Of a stretch of 64,000 bases of DNA, positions 43,126-52,828 are shown piece by piece. The notes below the pieces were generated by a model that was not told the origin of the DNA, did not search any database, and was given only the letters and a program-made list of their open reading frames with translations. Origin of the DNA: CAXBNB01 sp965267535 (GTDB lineage Bacteria; Bacteroidota; Bacteroidia; Cytophagales; Cyclobacteriaceae); NCBI GenBank assembly GCA_965267535.1, contig OZ254082.1, positions 1,612,001-1,676,000 of the forward strand. Direction: 5' to 3'. Both the position numbers and the translations under genes were made by a program. Position 1 is the first letter of the stretch. Each line of letters opens with the position of its first letter.

Positions 43126-44457
43126 TTAATTCACTTTATCAGAACCTTCTATATTCGTTTGATAAAAATAGGCTCTGTCGAGGTTTTTAAGCTTATCGAT
43201 AGAGGCCAGTGCCTGATCAGTTATCTGGGTAAACGAGAGGTTGATGTACTCCAGTTCGTTGAGGTCTGTCAGGTAGTTTATTCCTTTGTCGGATATGTCG
43301 TTGTGATCCAGACGAAGCTTGGTGAGGTTTGTCAATTCATTCACGGGCTTTAAGTGTTCGTCGGTCAGGCCACTGTTTTTCAAATCCAGCCACACGATGT
43401 GTTTTTTTGCTTTTTTAAGTACCTCCATTTGCTTCACCTCTATTTTTTTGCCAATAGGGGCTGTTACATCCAGGTAATTTACCTTTTCGGCTATGGTAGC
43501 TACTCGAAAGCCAGCAGCCTCTATTTCTGCGATTACTTCCGGATCGATGGGGTCTATGGGCTGGTTGAGTATACTCATATACTTGCCTATGCCCAGGTAT
43601 TTTTCAATCTTGTCTTTGATCTGAGCGCCACCTCCCAGTGATGCCAGCGAAGTGCCGGGTTTGGCTCCCTGATCGATCCACCATCCGATCATGTCTACCT
43701 GCTCTTTGCTCAGAGGTGTTTTTCCTTCGGGAGGCATAAACTCCTCGTGGCTATGGGCCAGGGTAATTCTGCGGTATAGCTCACTTTTTTCTCTGTCTCC
43801 GGCTACTATCGACGGGCCGTTTTCACCTCCTTTGACCATGTGTTCGAATGAAGTCAGAAGCAGGTCTCCTTTTAGTTTTTCCTCGTTGTGGCAACTGATA
43901 CATTTCGCGTCGATCATAGGCATCAGGATGTCTTCAAAAACCAGCGCTGAATCCACATTGGTTATTTTTTTGTATTCCTTTTTTACCTTGGGTGGCAGGC
44001 CTGCCATGACCCTTACAGGGTTGGGGGCGTACTGAAAGAGGTAGGTGGATCCGTGTGTGAGGTTGCCTCCAAAGTGGCCGGTGAAAGTAAGAAAAACCAT
44101 AATAAGCACAAAGGCCACCTGCTGTACCTGCTGATTGGATATAGCCATCCGGCGAATGGCCAGCAAAGCAAAAGACAACAGGGTAAGGAGAATACCCGCC
44201 CACTGATGCCACATAATGGCGCCTTCATCGTACCCCCCGCCTAGCGAAAGCATATAGCCCATCACACAGGCTACCAGTCCACTGCCGCCACCTAGCAAAA
44301 GCGTCAGGTCGATGATATTGCCTGCGTTTTTAAATTGGTCGACATTGCGTAGCAAATGCAAAACAAAGCCTAAAATAAGAAAGCCAATGGGTAGGTGTAC
44401 CAACAGGGGATGAAACCTGCCGATGAAAATGACGAAATCGTTTACTTGCTGTTCCAC
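43126..44457 (-). CDS. DUF2231 membrane protein fused to planctomycete-type cytochrome c and leucine-rich repeats
   Basis: A 443-residue protein. Four membrane segments in the first 130 residues (HPLLVHLPIGFLILG) form a DUF2231-like region. A single-haem c-type domain follows, C186-x-x-C189-H190 (DAKCISCHNEEKLKGDLLL), with Met-ligand candidate EFMPPEG. The end (about 330-443) has leucine-rich repeats (LTNLTKLRLDHNDISDKGI). It probably carries electrons at the inner membrane. Last gene of the 56020-43126 set, 55 bases after the SGNH gene. Partner oxidants are unknown. Confidence 0.8.
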   Translation of the reverse strand: MEQQVNDFVIFIGRFHPLLVHLPIGFLILGFVLHLLRNVDQFKNAGNIIDLTLLLGGGSGLVACVMGYMLSLGGGYDEGAIMWHQWAGILLTLLSFALLAIRRMAISNQQVQQVAFVLIMVFLTFTGHFGGNLTHGSTYLFQYAPNPVRVMAGLPPKVKKEYKKITNVDSALVFEDILMPMIDAKCISCHNEEKLKGDLLLTSFEHMVKGGENGPSIVAGDREKSELYRRITLAHSHEEFMPPEGKTPLSKEQVDMIGWWIDQGAKPGTSLASLGGGAQIKDKIEKYLGIGKYMSILNQPIDPIDPEVIAEIEAAGFRVATIAEKVNYLDVTAPIGKKIEVKQMEVLKKAKKHIVWLDLKNSGLTDEHLKPVNELTNLTKLRLDHNDISDKGINYLTDLNELEYINLSFTQITDQALASIDKLKNLDRAYFYQTNIEGSDKVN

Positions 44458-44511
44458 GTTAATTTAGTTTTAAAGTATAGTTTCCGGAGGGCATGCCCTC
44501 CGGTGTAGTTT

Positions 44512-45264
44512 CTAATAGAGTTTGTTAAAGGCTTTTACCCAGGCATCTGCCATCAACTGTGCGCCTGCGAGTGAGGGGTGAACCCCATCGGGACACCAAA
44601 CGGATGCCGGTGATTTTTTCAATGCATTGTTAAAGAGTTTTTGAAACGGTACAAACTGAGCATCAAATTCGTCGGCCAGCTTAGCGGCAGAGGCCTGATA
44701 GCCCGGCAGCTCTTTTTCCCAACGGTCCGTTATGGCTTTGCCTCCCCATACGGCAAAGGGCTCGCAGATAATAAGCTTAATAGAGGGCAGTTCGTTGGTG
44801 GTTCGCTGGAGCAAGGCCCGGTAGTCGGTTTCGTATTTTTCTACCGTGCCGTCGTAGCGTCCGTTTACCATGTGCCAGTAGTCATTGATGCCGATCAATA
44901 CACTGAGAACGTCCGGCTTCAGGTCGAAGGCATCCGTTTGCCAGCGGTCAGCCAGTTGATACACTTTGTTGCCACTGATGCCCCGGTTGTACACTTGCAG
45001 GTTTTCACTATAGTATGTTGACAATAGTTGAGAAGCAGCTAAAAAGGCATATCCATGTCCCATGGCATGACCGTTGTTGGCATGTGGGTTTTTCTTATCT
45101 CTGCCTGCATCCGTAATGGAGTCGCCCTGAAAAAGTACCGTTTGGTTTTGGGCAGGTTTTCCATAGCTGTTTGCCAGCGATGCATGAGACAATACGGGAG
45201 CTCCTGCCAGTGCAGCAGATGCCAGTGTTGTACGCTTTAAAAAGTTTCTTCTGTTTTGATTCAT
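44512..45264 (-). CDS. Exported SGNH/GDSL-family esterase
   Basis: A 250-residue protein with a Tat-type signal (NRRNFLKRT, then Ala-rich to about 30). The catalytic Ser is S49 in FQGDSITDAG, with block III in IGINDYWHM and D226/H229 in CPDGVHPS. Members remove acyl groups, often acetyl groups on polysaccharide. It lies in the PSD1/DUF1501 gene set, separated from the NHL gene by a structured 275-base gap. Confidence 0.87.
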   Translation of the reverse strand: MNQNRRNFLKRTTLASAALAGAPVLSHASLANSYGKPAQNQTVLFQGDSITDAGRDKKNPHANNGHAMGHGYAFLAASQLLSTYYSENLQVYNRGISGNKVYQLADRWQTDAFDLKPDVLSVLIGINDYWHMVNGRYDGTVEKYETDYRALLQRTTNELPSIKLIICEPFAVWGGKAITDRWEKELPGYQASAAKLADEFDAQFVPFQKLFNNALKKSPASVWCPDGVHPSLAGAQLMADAWVKAFNKLY

Positions 45265-45453
45265 AATGATCTATAAGTTGTTAGGATAAGGTTATAAAAC
45301 TAATACAAATCCGTTATCCAAACTTCTTTACTCCCGGTAAATACCCTGTAGCTACATTGGCTTTTTGTGTTTCCGCCTGCCGACACTTGCGCCGGATCGG
45401 GTTCTTGTATACTCAGGGCTATGACTTGGGAGTCTGAATAGTAAAAATAAACG

Positions 45454-45517
45454 TATCGCTTATTGAACAATGGTAAGGATTGTTTTTTGAGGTGTACATA
45501 TTGCCCAATAAGCGATA
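45454..45517. repeat. 12-bp perfect inverted repeat enclosing an inner hairpin
   Basis: TATCGCTTATTG and CAATAAGCGATA bound a 64-base element; inside, AACAAT/ATTGTT form a second stem. On the minus strand a T-rich stretch follows, so it may end NHL transcripts or slow polymerase before the SGNH gene. It could also be a tiny mobile element. Confidence 0.5.
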
Positions 45518-45539
45518 GTTGTACTCATTTGATTGATAA

Positions 45540-46616
45540 TTATACCCTTTCAAGCTTGATTGGGTAGGTTTTGCTGGCATTCCATTGGCATACATACAGG
45601 TTTTTGTCTTCATCTACACATACATCGTGGCAGTGGTTGAAGAGGGGAGTTTCCTGTATCATTAGCTGAAGTTTGCCTTTTTTGTATACCGGTTTTGTTC
45701 CTCCGGGATTGGATACCACCTTGTCGTCTTTGTCCAGAATGGTAACAAAACCCGAATCGTTCGTCTGATTGAGGTAGCGCAGACGCGACCAGCATACGCC
45801 AGCATAGATGTTTTCTCCATCAAAAACCGGACGGCATACATACGCTCCGGGCAAAAAGATAGTAGACAAGTACTGACCATCCAGTGTAAAACGCTTGAAA
45901 GAATTGTGCGCACGCGAGGTACACAGTAGCGTAATGTTGTTGGGGTCTCTTTTGTCTATTGCTACTCCGTGAGCCGTGCTGAATTGGTCGTCGTTGTTGC
46001 CTCCGCCTCCAAATTTGCGAATAAACTCCCCGTCTTTATTGAACTGCAATATGTACTGAGATCCATACCCGTCAGCCACGTAGATGTCTCCATTGTCAGC
46101 TACAGCGGTTTCAGTAGGCAGGTAACGCATGTTTTCTTCGTAAGCTCCTATTTTTCTGGGGTCAGGGAGTTGCATCAGTGTTTTCCCGTCTACGGTAGTT
46201 TTTACTACTTTAGGGTCATTACCGTCAGGGTTGCAAATAAAAAGCACATCTTCACCGCCTTCGTTAAACAGGGTAAGGCCGTGTCCGCTTTTAAACTCAC
46301 TTCCCCACGACGACAGTAACTTTCCGGATTTATCGTAGATGATAATGTTGTTTTTGGTTTCATCTGTCACCATGATGAGCCTGCCTTTAGAGTCCAGTAC
46401 CATTTCGTGGCAGTTATTTACCGGAGTAGTGCTGGGGTTCAGGTTGCCCCATGCTTTGTGTACCCGGTATTTGAAACCTCCATGACCGATCACCTCTTCT
46501 TCAAGGGCAGGTTTGCTAACTATGTTGAAACTCATAGCGGGCATACTCACTGCAGCTGTAGCCAGGGTGCTTTTTTTAATAAAATCTCTTCTTGAATTTG
46601 TATCGCCTGTCTTCAT
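45540..46616 (-). CDS. Exported NHL-repeat beta-propeller protein
   Basis: A 358-residue protein with a Tat-like signal (SRRDFIKKSTLATAAV). Six propeller-type repeats follow, for example NCHEMVLDSKGRLIMVTDE, GDIYVADGYGSQYILQFNKD and HDVCVDEDKNLYVCQWN, with the NHL hallmark of a hydrophobic strand after a turn. Function may be ligand binding or lyase-like activity; nothing decisive is visible. It lies 28 bases after the DUF1501 gene on the same strand. Confidence 0.75.
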   Translation of the reverse strand: MKTGDTNSRRDFIKKSTLATAAVSMPAMSFNIVSKPALEEEVIGHGGFKYRVHKAWGNLNPSTTPVNNCHEMVLDSKGRLIMVTDETKNNIIIYDKSGKLLSSWGSEFKSGHGLTLFNEGGEDVLFICNPDGNDPKVVKTTVDGKTLMQLPDPRKIGAYEENMRYLPTETAVADNGDIYVADGYGSQYILQFNKDGEFIRKFGGGGNNDDQFSTAHGVAIDKRDPNNITLLCTSRAHNSFKRFTLDGQYLSTIFLPGAYVCRPVFDGENIYAGVCWSRLRYLNQTNDSGFVTILDKDDKVVSNPGGTKPVYKKGKLQLMIQETPLFNHCHDVCVDEDKNLYVCQWNASKTYPIKLERV

Positions 46617-46644
46617 ATAATTTATAAGTTTAGGATTGAATTTT

Positions 46645-48117
46645 TTATGTTAAAATCTCATTGACTACCCGCCCATGCACATCGGTAAGTCGGTATCGTC
46701 TGCCCTGATGCTTGTAGGTGAGTTTTTCATGGTCTACACCCAGTAAATGTAGCAGAGTGGCCTGAAAATCGTGTACATGCACCGGATCTTTCACGATGTT
46801 GTAGCTAAAATCGTCCGTTTCTCCATAGCTGATACCCGGCTTTACACCACCGCCAGCCATAAAAATACTAAAACACCGGGGATGGTGGTCTCTGCCGAAG
46901 TTGTCGGGCGACAATTTGCCCTGAGAATAGTTGGTTCGACCAAACTCGCCTCCCCAGATCACCAGAGTGTCGTCGAGTAGTCCTCGTCGCTTCAGGTCGG
47001 TGATAAGCGCCGCGGTGGGCTGGTCGGTATCCTTACATTGCTTGCTCATGGCATTGGGCAGGTCGCCGTGCTGATCCCATCCCATGTGATAAAGCTGAAT
47101 AAAGCGAACGTCTTTTTCAGCCATTCGCCGGGCTAGTATACAGTTGGCAGCATAAGTTCCCGGAATTCTTGAATCAGGACCATACATTTCAAACACATCA
47201 TCGGGCTCGTCGGCTATGTCCATAGTTTCCGGCACGGATGTTTGCATGCGGTAGGCCATTTCGTACTGCGCTATACGGGTGGTTATTTCAGGGTCTCCGG
47301 ACTCATCGAGTTTGGCCTGATTCAGTTCGGCTATTTTGTCCAGCATTTTTCTTCGGGTAGCTTTAGTGATACCCGGTAGGTCGTTGAGGTATAGCACCGG
47401 GTCAGCCCCCGACCGAAACTGCACACCCTGATGAAGCGACGGGAGAAAACCATTGCCCCACAATCGGGAGTAGAGGGGTTGTGCATTTGGCCTGCCGGAT
47501 CCCCGCGAAAGGAGTACACTGAAAGTGGGAAGGTTTTCATTGAGGCTGCCCAGCCCATAACTCATCCATGAGCCTATGCAGGGCCTTCCGGCCTGTTGGT
47601 GGCCGGTCTGGAAAAAGGTGATGGCCGGGTCGTGGTTGATGGCCTCAGTGTGCATACTCTTGATGATGCAGAGTTCATCTGCAATTTTAGAGATGTGGGG
47701 TAGAGCATCACTTATCCATGCGCCGCTTTGTCCGTGTTGTTTAAACGAATAGCAAGAACCCACCAGCGGAAACGATTCCTGACCGGCGGTCATGCCGGTG
47801 AGACGCTGGCCCATTCTTACAGAGTCTGGCAGATCCTGACCAAACATCTTGGTCAACTGAGGTTTTGGGTCGAAAAGTTCAATCTGCGACGGCCCTCCAC
47901 TTTGAAAGAGGTAGATTACCCGCTTTGCTTTAGGTGCTATATGGGCTACATCCAGGGCACTTTTAGACCCGCCGGCTAATTTTTCCAAACCGGATAGAGC
48001 GCCGGAAGAACAGCCGGGGAGGATAGAGGCAAGAGCTGCAGCTCCCAGTCCGAGGCTGGTCTTGGAAAGAAACTCCCTACGGTTGAGGTTCATGTGGTAT
48101 TCGTGTATTTCTTTCAT
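46645..48117 (-). CDS. DUF1501 family protein (sulfatase-like fold), copy 1
   Basis: A 490-residue protein with a Tat signal (NRREFLSKTSLGLGAAALA). Family motifs include RVIYLFQSGGPSQIELFDPKP, HTEAINHDPAITFFQTG, GSWMSYGLGS, VIWGGEFGR and KDPVHVHDFQATLLHLLG. DUF1501 proteins resemble alkaline phosphatase/sulfatase enzymes and usually sit beside PSD1 cytochrome proteins, as here (5 bases after the PSD1 stop). The substrate is unknown. Close paralogue of 51352-52806. Confidence 0.88.
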   Translation of the reverse strand: MKEIHEYHMNLNRREFLSKTSLGLGAAALASILPGCSSGALSGLEKLAGGSKSALDVAHIAPKAKRVIYLFQSGGPSQIELFDPKPQLTKMFGQDLPDSVRMGQRLTGMTAGQESFPLVGSCYSFKQHGQSGAWISDALPHISKIADELCIIKSMHTEAINHDPAITFFQTGHQQAGRPCIGSWMSYGLGSLNENLPTFSVLLSRGSGRPNAQPLYSRLWGNGFLPSLHQGVQFRSGADPVLYLNDLPGITKATRRKMLDKIAELNQAKLDESGDPEITTRIAQYEMAYRMQTSVPETMDIADEPDDVFEMYGPDSRIPGTYAANCILARRMAEKDVRFIQLYHMGWDQHGDLPNAMSKQCKDTDQPTAALITDLKRRGLLDDTLVIWGGEFGRTNYSQGKLSPDNFGRDHHPRCFSIFMAGGGVKPGISYGETDDFSYNIVKDPVHVHDFQATLLHLLGVDHEKLTYKHQGRRYRLTDVHGRVVNEILT

Positions 48118-48122
48118 GTGAG

Positions 48123-51100
48123 TTACTCTTTAGAGATCGTTTCGTCCAGATTTAGTATAGTGCTGATGGTCAATGTCAGAGCAGCTAATTCTTTTGGGTT
48201 GAGTGTTTCATCAAGCTTGTAGTCGCCCACCTGCAGGAGTTGATTGCTCAGTTCAGGGTTGTTGTTAAAGGATAGCAGTGCCTGCTCGTGTACTTCCCTG
48301 AGCATGTCCAATTCGGCTGACTGTGGTGCCCGTCCTGTAAATTTTCTAAATGCTGTGGTGATGTTTTCATCGAGAGGCATTTCCTTGCCGAGCAGGGTTT
48401 GTGCCAGTACCCGGGCAGCTTCCATGTACTGTGGGTCGTTTAAGAGCACCAGCGCCTGTAGCGGTGTATTGGTGCTTTGCCTGCTCACCACACACCTGTC
48501 GCGGGTGGCCGCATCGAAGGTGAGCATTGCCGGAGGTGGGACCGTACGTTTCCAGAAGGTGTACAAGCTTCTGCGGTACAGGTCCGGACTGATGTCCAGA
48601 ACAAATTTGGCTAGCGGTCCGCCTCCGCCACCTGTAGTAGCGCCCCATAGGTTGTCGGGTTGGTACGGGCGTACTCCCGGCCCGCCTACAGTAGGGTTGA
48701 GCAAGCCGCTGGCGGCCAGTGCCTGGTCTCTTATCATTTCTATAGGCATACGTTGACGAACACCCCTTGCCAGATAGGTGTTGTCCGGATCGAGTGCCCT
48801 CTTTTCGGCCGATGTAGCCGACTGCTGCTGGTAAGTAGCCGACATCACCATGAGTTTTAGCATTGCTTTGATGTTCCAGCCCGATTCTACAAAAGTAGCA
48901 GCCAACCAATCCAGCAGCTCCGGATGGGAGGGAAGTGCCCCCTGATTTCCAAAGTCATCGACGGTGCTTACTATTCCTTTGCCAAAAATGTAAGACCAGT
49001 AGCGGTTGATGGCTACCCGGGCTGTCAAAGGGTTTTGCGGATCGGTAAGCCACTGCGCCAGTCCCAGTCTGTTTTTGGGTAGGGAATCGGCAAACGTGAG
49101 TACAGACTCGGGAGTGCCGGGGTATACCCGCTCTCCGTGTGCATCGTAGGCACCTCTTTTTAGGATAAAAGTAGGTTCAGGCTCGTCCATGTCGGCCATA
49201 GTCATGGCACGTACGGTTCCTTTGTCCGGTATATCCAGTTTTTTGAAGGCTACAGCATCCAGGTTGCGCAAAGCTATTTTGAATTCCCTGTCGTGGTGGT
49301 AGAGGTAATGATCGGCCAGCAATGCTTTGTTTTCAGCACTTAGTGTGTTGAAGCCTTTCGCTACTAGTTCCTGTATGGGATTAGCCCGGTTTAGAGAGCC
49401 AATCTCCTTGTCTGAGATTTCATAGTCAAAAAAGTATATCTCATCTACTCCTGATCCGCCAAGCCCGTGTTGTCCTTTTGGGTGGGTGTGGTAGCCGGCA
49501 GCCAGTGGTGTGAGTGGATCGATCGGCTGTAGAGGAGTTTCGGTATTGCCTACCAGTGGCATGGGTTTTCCATCTATATACAGTGAAAAACCTTCGGTAA
49601 TTCCAGAGCCATCGTATGTTACAGCCACATGTACCCACTGCTGGTCGGGTAGCATTTTAGCCGACGACATGCGCAAGCCATGGTCTTTGTGGCTTTTAGG
49701 GGTAAAAATCTTAATGTAACCATCGAGGTATTCGATGTTGATGCCGTTCCCTTTGGGTTCAGATATTTTCGATATCAGGTATTTTCTGGTTTTGTAAAAG
49801 TTGTAAAACCAAAAAGACACAGAAAACGGTTTGTTATGGGTAATGTAGGGGTGCTTGCCCAAAGAATACGGTTGGCCGCTTTTATTAAAAAGCCCTTTGC
49901 CGTATTTTCCTTGCTTTGGCTCTATACCGTTCGGGTTTGTTCTGTTCAAATCCTGAAAAGAAAAGTAAGCTTTGGGTGTACTTGCCAGCGACGCTGTGGT
50001 AGCATCGGTTTGCTTGTAGTGTTTTAGCCACTGATTGAACTTAGGCTCATCAGTCAATCGGGAGTGGATGTGAGCCAGCTTCTCATCCACTATGGTCGAT
50101 TGCTCCTTGTCTATCGAGTTGAGGTAGTCGCGAAGTTCATTCAGCTTTTCTTCGGGGTATTCTACAGAAGGGCCTGTAGCATGTCCTCTGGGTAGATTTT
50201 TTTCGGGGACACTATTGAAAAAGCTATACAGTTGAAAGTATTCTTTTTGCGAAATAGGATCGTATTTGTGGTCGTGGCACCTGGCACACTCCAGTGTAAG
50301 GCCCAGTACCGATGTGCCCAGTGTGTTGGTTCTGTCGGCTACATATTCCACCCGAAATTCTTCATCTATGATACCCACTTCCTGATTGATGCTATGGTTT
50401 CTGTTGAAGCCGGTAGCCAGTTTTTGTTCATAGGTAGCATTGGGCAAAAGGTCTCCGGCCATCTGCCAGCTGAGAAACTGATCGAAGGGGAGGTTTTTGT
50501 TATATGCTTCTATCACCCACTCGCGCCATGGCCACATGCTGCGGTAAAAATCGTCCTGATAGCCATGAGAATCGGCGTAGCGAGCTATGTCGAGCCACCG
50601 GGCAGTCATACGTTCTGCGTAAGCTACAGAGTTGAGCAGCCGGTTTACTACTTTTTCATAGGCCTCATCGCTTTCATCGTTTACAAAACGATCGATTTCT
50701 TCCAGTGTAGGAGGCAGGCCGGTGAGGTCAAAAGAGACTCGTCGGATGAGTTTTTCTTTGGAGGCTTTTTTCTCGGGAGAAAGACCATTGGCTCTCATTT
50801 TTGAGAGCGTAAAGTTATCGATTGGGTTTTCTATCCAGGACTCATCAGGCAGAGTGGGTATCTCCGGTTTTTTTACCGGTATAAAAGACCAGTGAGGCTT
50901 GTATTCGGCTCCTTGTTCTATCCACCTGGTGATGAGCTCACGCTCGTGATCGCTCAGCGTAAGGTTGGATTCTGCCGGAGGCATGAGCAACTCTGGGTCG
51001 TCGCTCGTTATGCGTTTTACAACCTCACTTTCTGCGGTATTACCCTTTACTATAGCAAAGTGTCCGGGGTTTTCTGCCAGCTCAGCATAGGCGCGCTCGG

Positions 51101-51311
51101 CAGTATGTAGTGCCAGTCCTGCTTTTTGGCTGGCCTTGTCCGGCCCGTGGCAGGCAAAGCACCGGTCCGACAGGATAGGTTTTATGTGCAGGTTGTAGTC
51201 TATTACAGCGGGTATATCGACTACATTGGTGCCACTGTCTCTGAGCCCTGAATCAGAGCAGGCACCAAGTGTAGCGATACAAATAATGAAAAGTAAAAAT
51301 CGGTTCATCAA
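48123..51311 (-). CDS. PSD1 (DUF1549/DUF1553) cytochrome c lipoprotein with LamG domain, copy 1
   Basis: A 1062-residue lipoprotein (lipobox LGAC, C18). A planctomycete-type cytochrome c motif follows, C51-x-x-C54-H55 (DRCFACHGPDKA). DUF1549 lies at about 150-360 (SFDLTGLPPTLEEIDRF; ARYADSHGYQDD), a LamG-like concanavalin domain at about 450-620, and DUF1553 to the end (NPLTARVAINRYW, NTPLQALVLLNDPQYMEAAR). Such proteins are common in Planctomycetes and rarer in Bacteroidota. They are probably surface redox enzymes acting on polysaccharide. Paired with the DUF1501 gene downstream. Confidence 0.88.
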   Translation of the reverse strand: MMNRFLLFIICIATLGACSDSGLRDSGTNVVDIPAVIDYNLHIKPILSDRCFACHGPDKASQKAGLALHTAERAYAELAENPGHFAIVKGNTAESEVVKRITSDDPELLMPPAESNLTLSDHERELITRWIEQGAEYKPHWSFIPVKKPEIPTLPDESWIENPIDNFTLSKMRANGLSPEKKASKEKLIRRVSFDLTGLPPTLEEIDRFVNDESDEAYEKVVNRLLNSVAYAERMTARWLDIARYADSHGYQDDFYRSMWPWREWVIEAYNKNLPFDQFLSWQMAGDLLPNATYEQKLATGFNRNHSINQEVGIIDEEFRVEYVADRTNTLGTSVLGLTLECARCHDHKYDPISQKEYFQLYSFFNSVPEKNLPRGHATGPSVEYPEEKLNELRDYLNSIDKEQSTIVDEKLAHIHSRLTDEPKFNQWLKHYKQTDATTASLASTPKAYFSFQDLNRTNPNGIEPKQGKYGKGLFNKSGQPYSLGKHPYITHNKPFSVSFWFYNFYKTRKYLISKISEPKGNGINIEYLDGYIKIFTPKSHKDHGLRMSSAKMLPDQQWVHVAVTYDGSGITEGFSLYIDGKPMPLVGNTETPLQPIDPLTPLAAGYHTHPKGQHGLGGSGVDEIYFFDYEISDKEIGSLNRANPIQELVAKGFNTLSAENKALLADHYLYHHDREFKIALRNLDAVAFKKLDIPDKGTVRAMTMADMDEPEPTFILKRGAYDAHGERVYPGTPESVLTFADSLPKNRLGLAQWLTDPQNPLTARVAINRYWSYIFGKGIVSTVDDFGNQGALPSHPELLDWLAATFVESGWNIKAMLKLMVMSATYQQQSATSAEKRALDPDNTYLARGVRQRMPIEMIRDQALAASGLLNPTVGGPGVRPYQPDNLWGATTGGGGGPLAKFVLDISPDLYRRSLYTFWKRTVPPPAMLTFDAATRDRCVVSRQSTNTPLQALVLLNDPQYMEAARVLAQTLLGKEMPLDENITTAFRKFTGRAPQSAELDMLREVHEQALLSFNNNPELSNQLLQVGDYKLDETLNPKELAALTLTISTILNLDETISKE

Positions 51312-51351
51312 TAAATGGAAGTAGATGATTGTAATCTGTATTAATTTAGGA

Positions 51352-52806
51352 TTAAGCTAAAATCTCATTGACAACTCGCCCATGTACATCGGTAAGTCTA
51401 TAGCGTCTTCCCTGATGCTTAAAAGTGAGCTTTTCATGATCTACTCCCATCTGGTGGAGTACTGTGGCTTGAAAATCATGAACATGCACAGGGTCTTTGA
51501 CGATGTTGTAACTGAAGTCGTCTGTTTCTCCGAAGGTCATGCCGGGCTTGATGCCACCGCCAGCCATCCACACTGTAAAGCAGCGTGGGTGATGGTCGCG
51601 TCCGTAATTGGTTTCGGTAAGGCGCCCCTGGCTAAAGTTGGTACGGCCAAATTCGCCACCCCATATCACTAGCGTGTCTTCCAGAAGTCCCCTGCGTTTT
51701 AGGTCCGTTACCAGTGCGGCTGATGCCTGATCGGTATCTCTGCATTGCGAGGCTATTTCTTTGGGTAGATCGGTGTGCTGATCCCAGCCCAGGTGATACA
51801 GCTGTACAAATTTTACATCCCTTTCGGCTAGCCTGCGGGCAAGCAGGCAGTTGGCTGCATAGGTGCCGGGTTTGCGGGCATCTTCACCGTACAGTTCGAA
51901 TACTTCGTCGGGTTCGTTGGAAAGATCCGTAGCTTCCGGTACTGAGGTTTGCATTTTATAAGCCATTTCATACTGAGCTATACGCGATTGTATTTCCGGG
52001 TCTCCGAAATCTTTCATACGAAGGTGGTTTATTTTCGCCAGCACATCGAGCACGTGCCTTCTGGAGGAGGTACTGATGCCGTCGGGGTTTTGCAGGTAGA
52101 GTACCGGGTCTTTTCCCGACCTGAATTGTACGCCCTGGTGTAGCGATGCTAAAAAGCCATTGCCCCAAAGACGGGAGTAGATGGGCTGTGGCCGCTGGGC
52201 TCCTCGCGAAAGCAGTACACTAAAGGTGGGCAGGTTTTCGTTCATGCTGCCCAGCCCGTAGCTTAGCCATGCTCCCATACTGGGCCTGCCGGCCTGCTGC
52301 GATCCTGTTTGGAAAAAGGTAATGGCCGGATCGTGGTTTATGGCCTCTGTATGCATAGACTTGATAAAGCACAGATCGTCTACTATTTTGGCTGTGTGAG
52401 GCATGAGTTCGCTTACCCAAGCACCGCTTTGGCCGTGTTGTTTAAAGTCAAATATGGCAGGTGCCAGAGGAAACGACGATTGGCCGGCTGTCATGCCGGT
52501 AAGTCGCTGACCCTGTCTTACCGAATCGGGCAGGTCCTGTCCCCGCATTTTCATCAGCATGGGTTTGTAGTCGAATAAGTCTATCTGTGACGGCCCACCG
52601 CTTTGGAAAAGGTATATGATGCGTTTTGCCTTTGGCGCAACGTGGTGCAGTTTTTTCAGGTGTGCTTCTGCCTGCTCTTCGGGGGTGCCGGATGTACTGC
52701 ATCCCAACAGCGACCCCAAAGCCATGCTGCCTATGCCCAGGCTGGCCTTAGATAGAAAGTGTCTTCGGTTTATTTTTCTGAGGTATTCTGTATACTGATC
52801 GTTCAT
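51352..52806 (-). CDS. DUF1501 family protein, copy 2
   Basis: A 484-residue paralogue of 46645-48117 with the same Tat-type start (NRRHFLSKASLGIG) and the same motifs (RIIYLFQSGGPSQIDLFDYKP, HTEAINHDPAITFFQTGS, VIWGGEFGRTNFSQG). The C-terminal 40 residues are almost identical between the two copies. It lies 22 bases after the PSD1 copy 2 gene. A catalytic role is assumed from the fold; no substrate is known. Confidence 0.88.
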   Translation of the reverse strand: MNDQYTEYLRKINRRHFLSKASLGIGSMALGSLLGCSTSGTPEEQAEAHLKKLHHVAPKAKRIIYLFQSGGPSQIDLFDYKPMLMKMRGQDLPDSVRQGQRLTGMTAGQSSFPLAPAIFDFKQHGQSGAWVSELMPHTAKIVDDLCFIKSMHTEAINHDPAITFFQTGSQQAGRPSMGAWLSYGLGSMNENLPTFSVLLSRGAQRPQPIYSRLWGNGFLASLHQGVQFRSGKDPVLYLQNPDGISTSSRRHVLDVLAKINHLRMKDFGDPEIQSRIAQYEMAYKMQTSVPEATDLSNEPDEVFELYGEDARKPGTYAANCLLARRLAERDVKFVQLYHLGWDQHTDLPKEIASQCRDTDQASAALVTDLKRRGLLEDTLVIWGGEFGRTNFSQGRLTETNYGRDHHPRCFTVWMAGGGIKPGMTFGETDDFSYNIVKDPVHVHDFQATVLHQMGVDHEKLTFKHQGRRYRLTDVHGRVVNEILA

Positions 52807-52828
52807 GACGGTAGTGTTTGCTTGGAGG

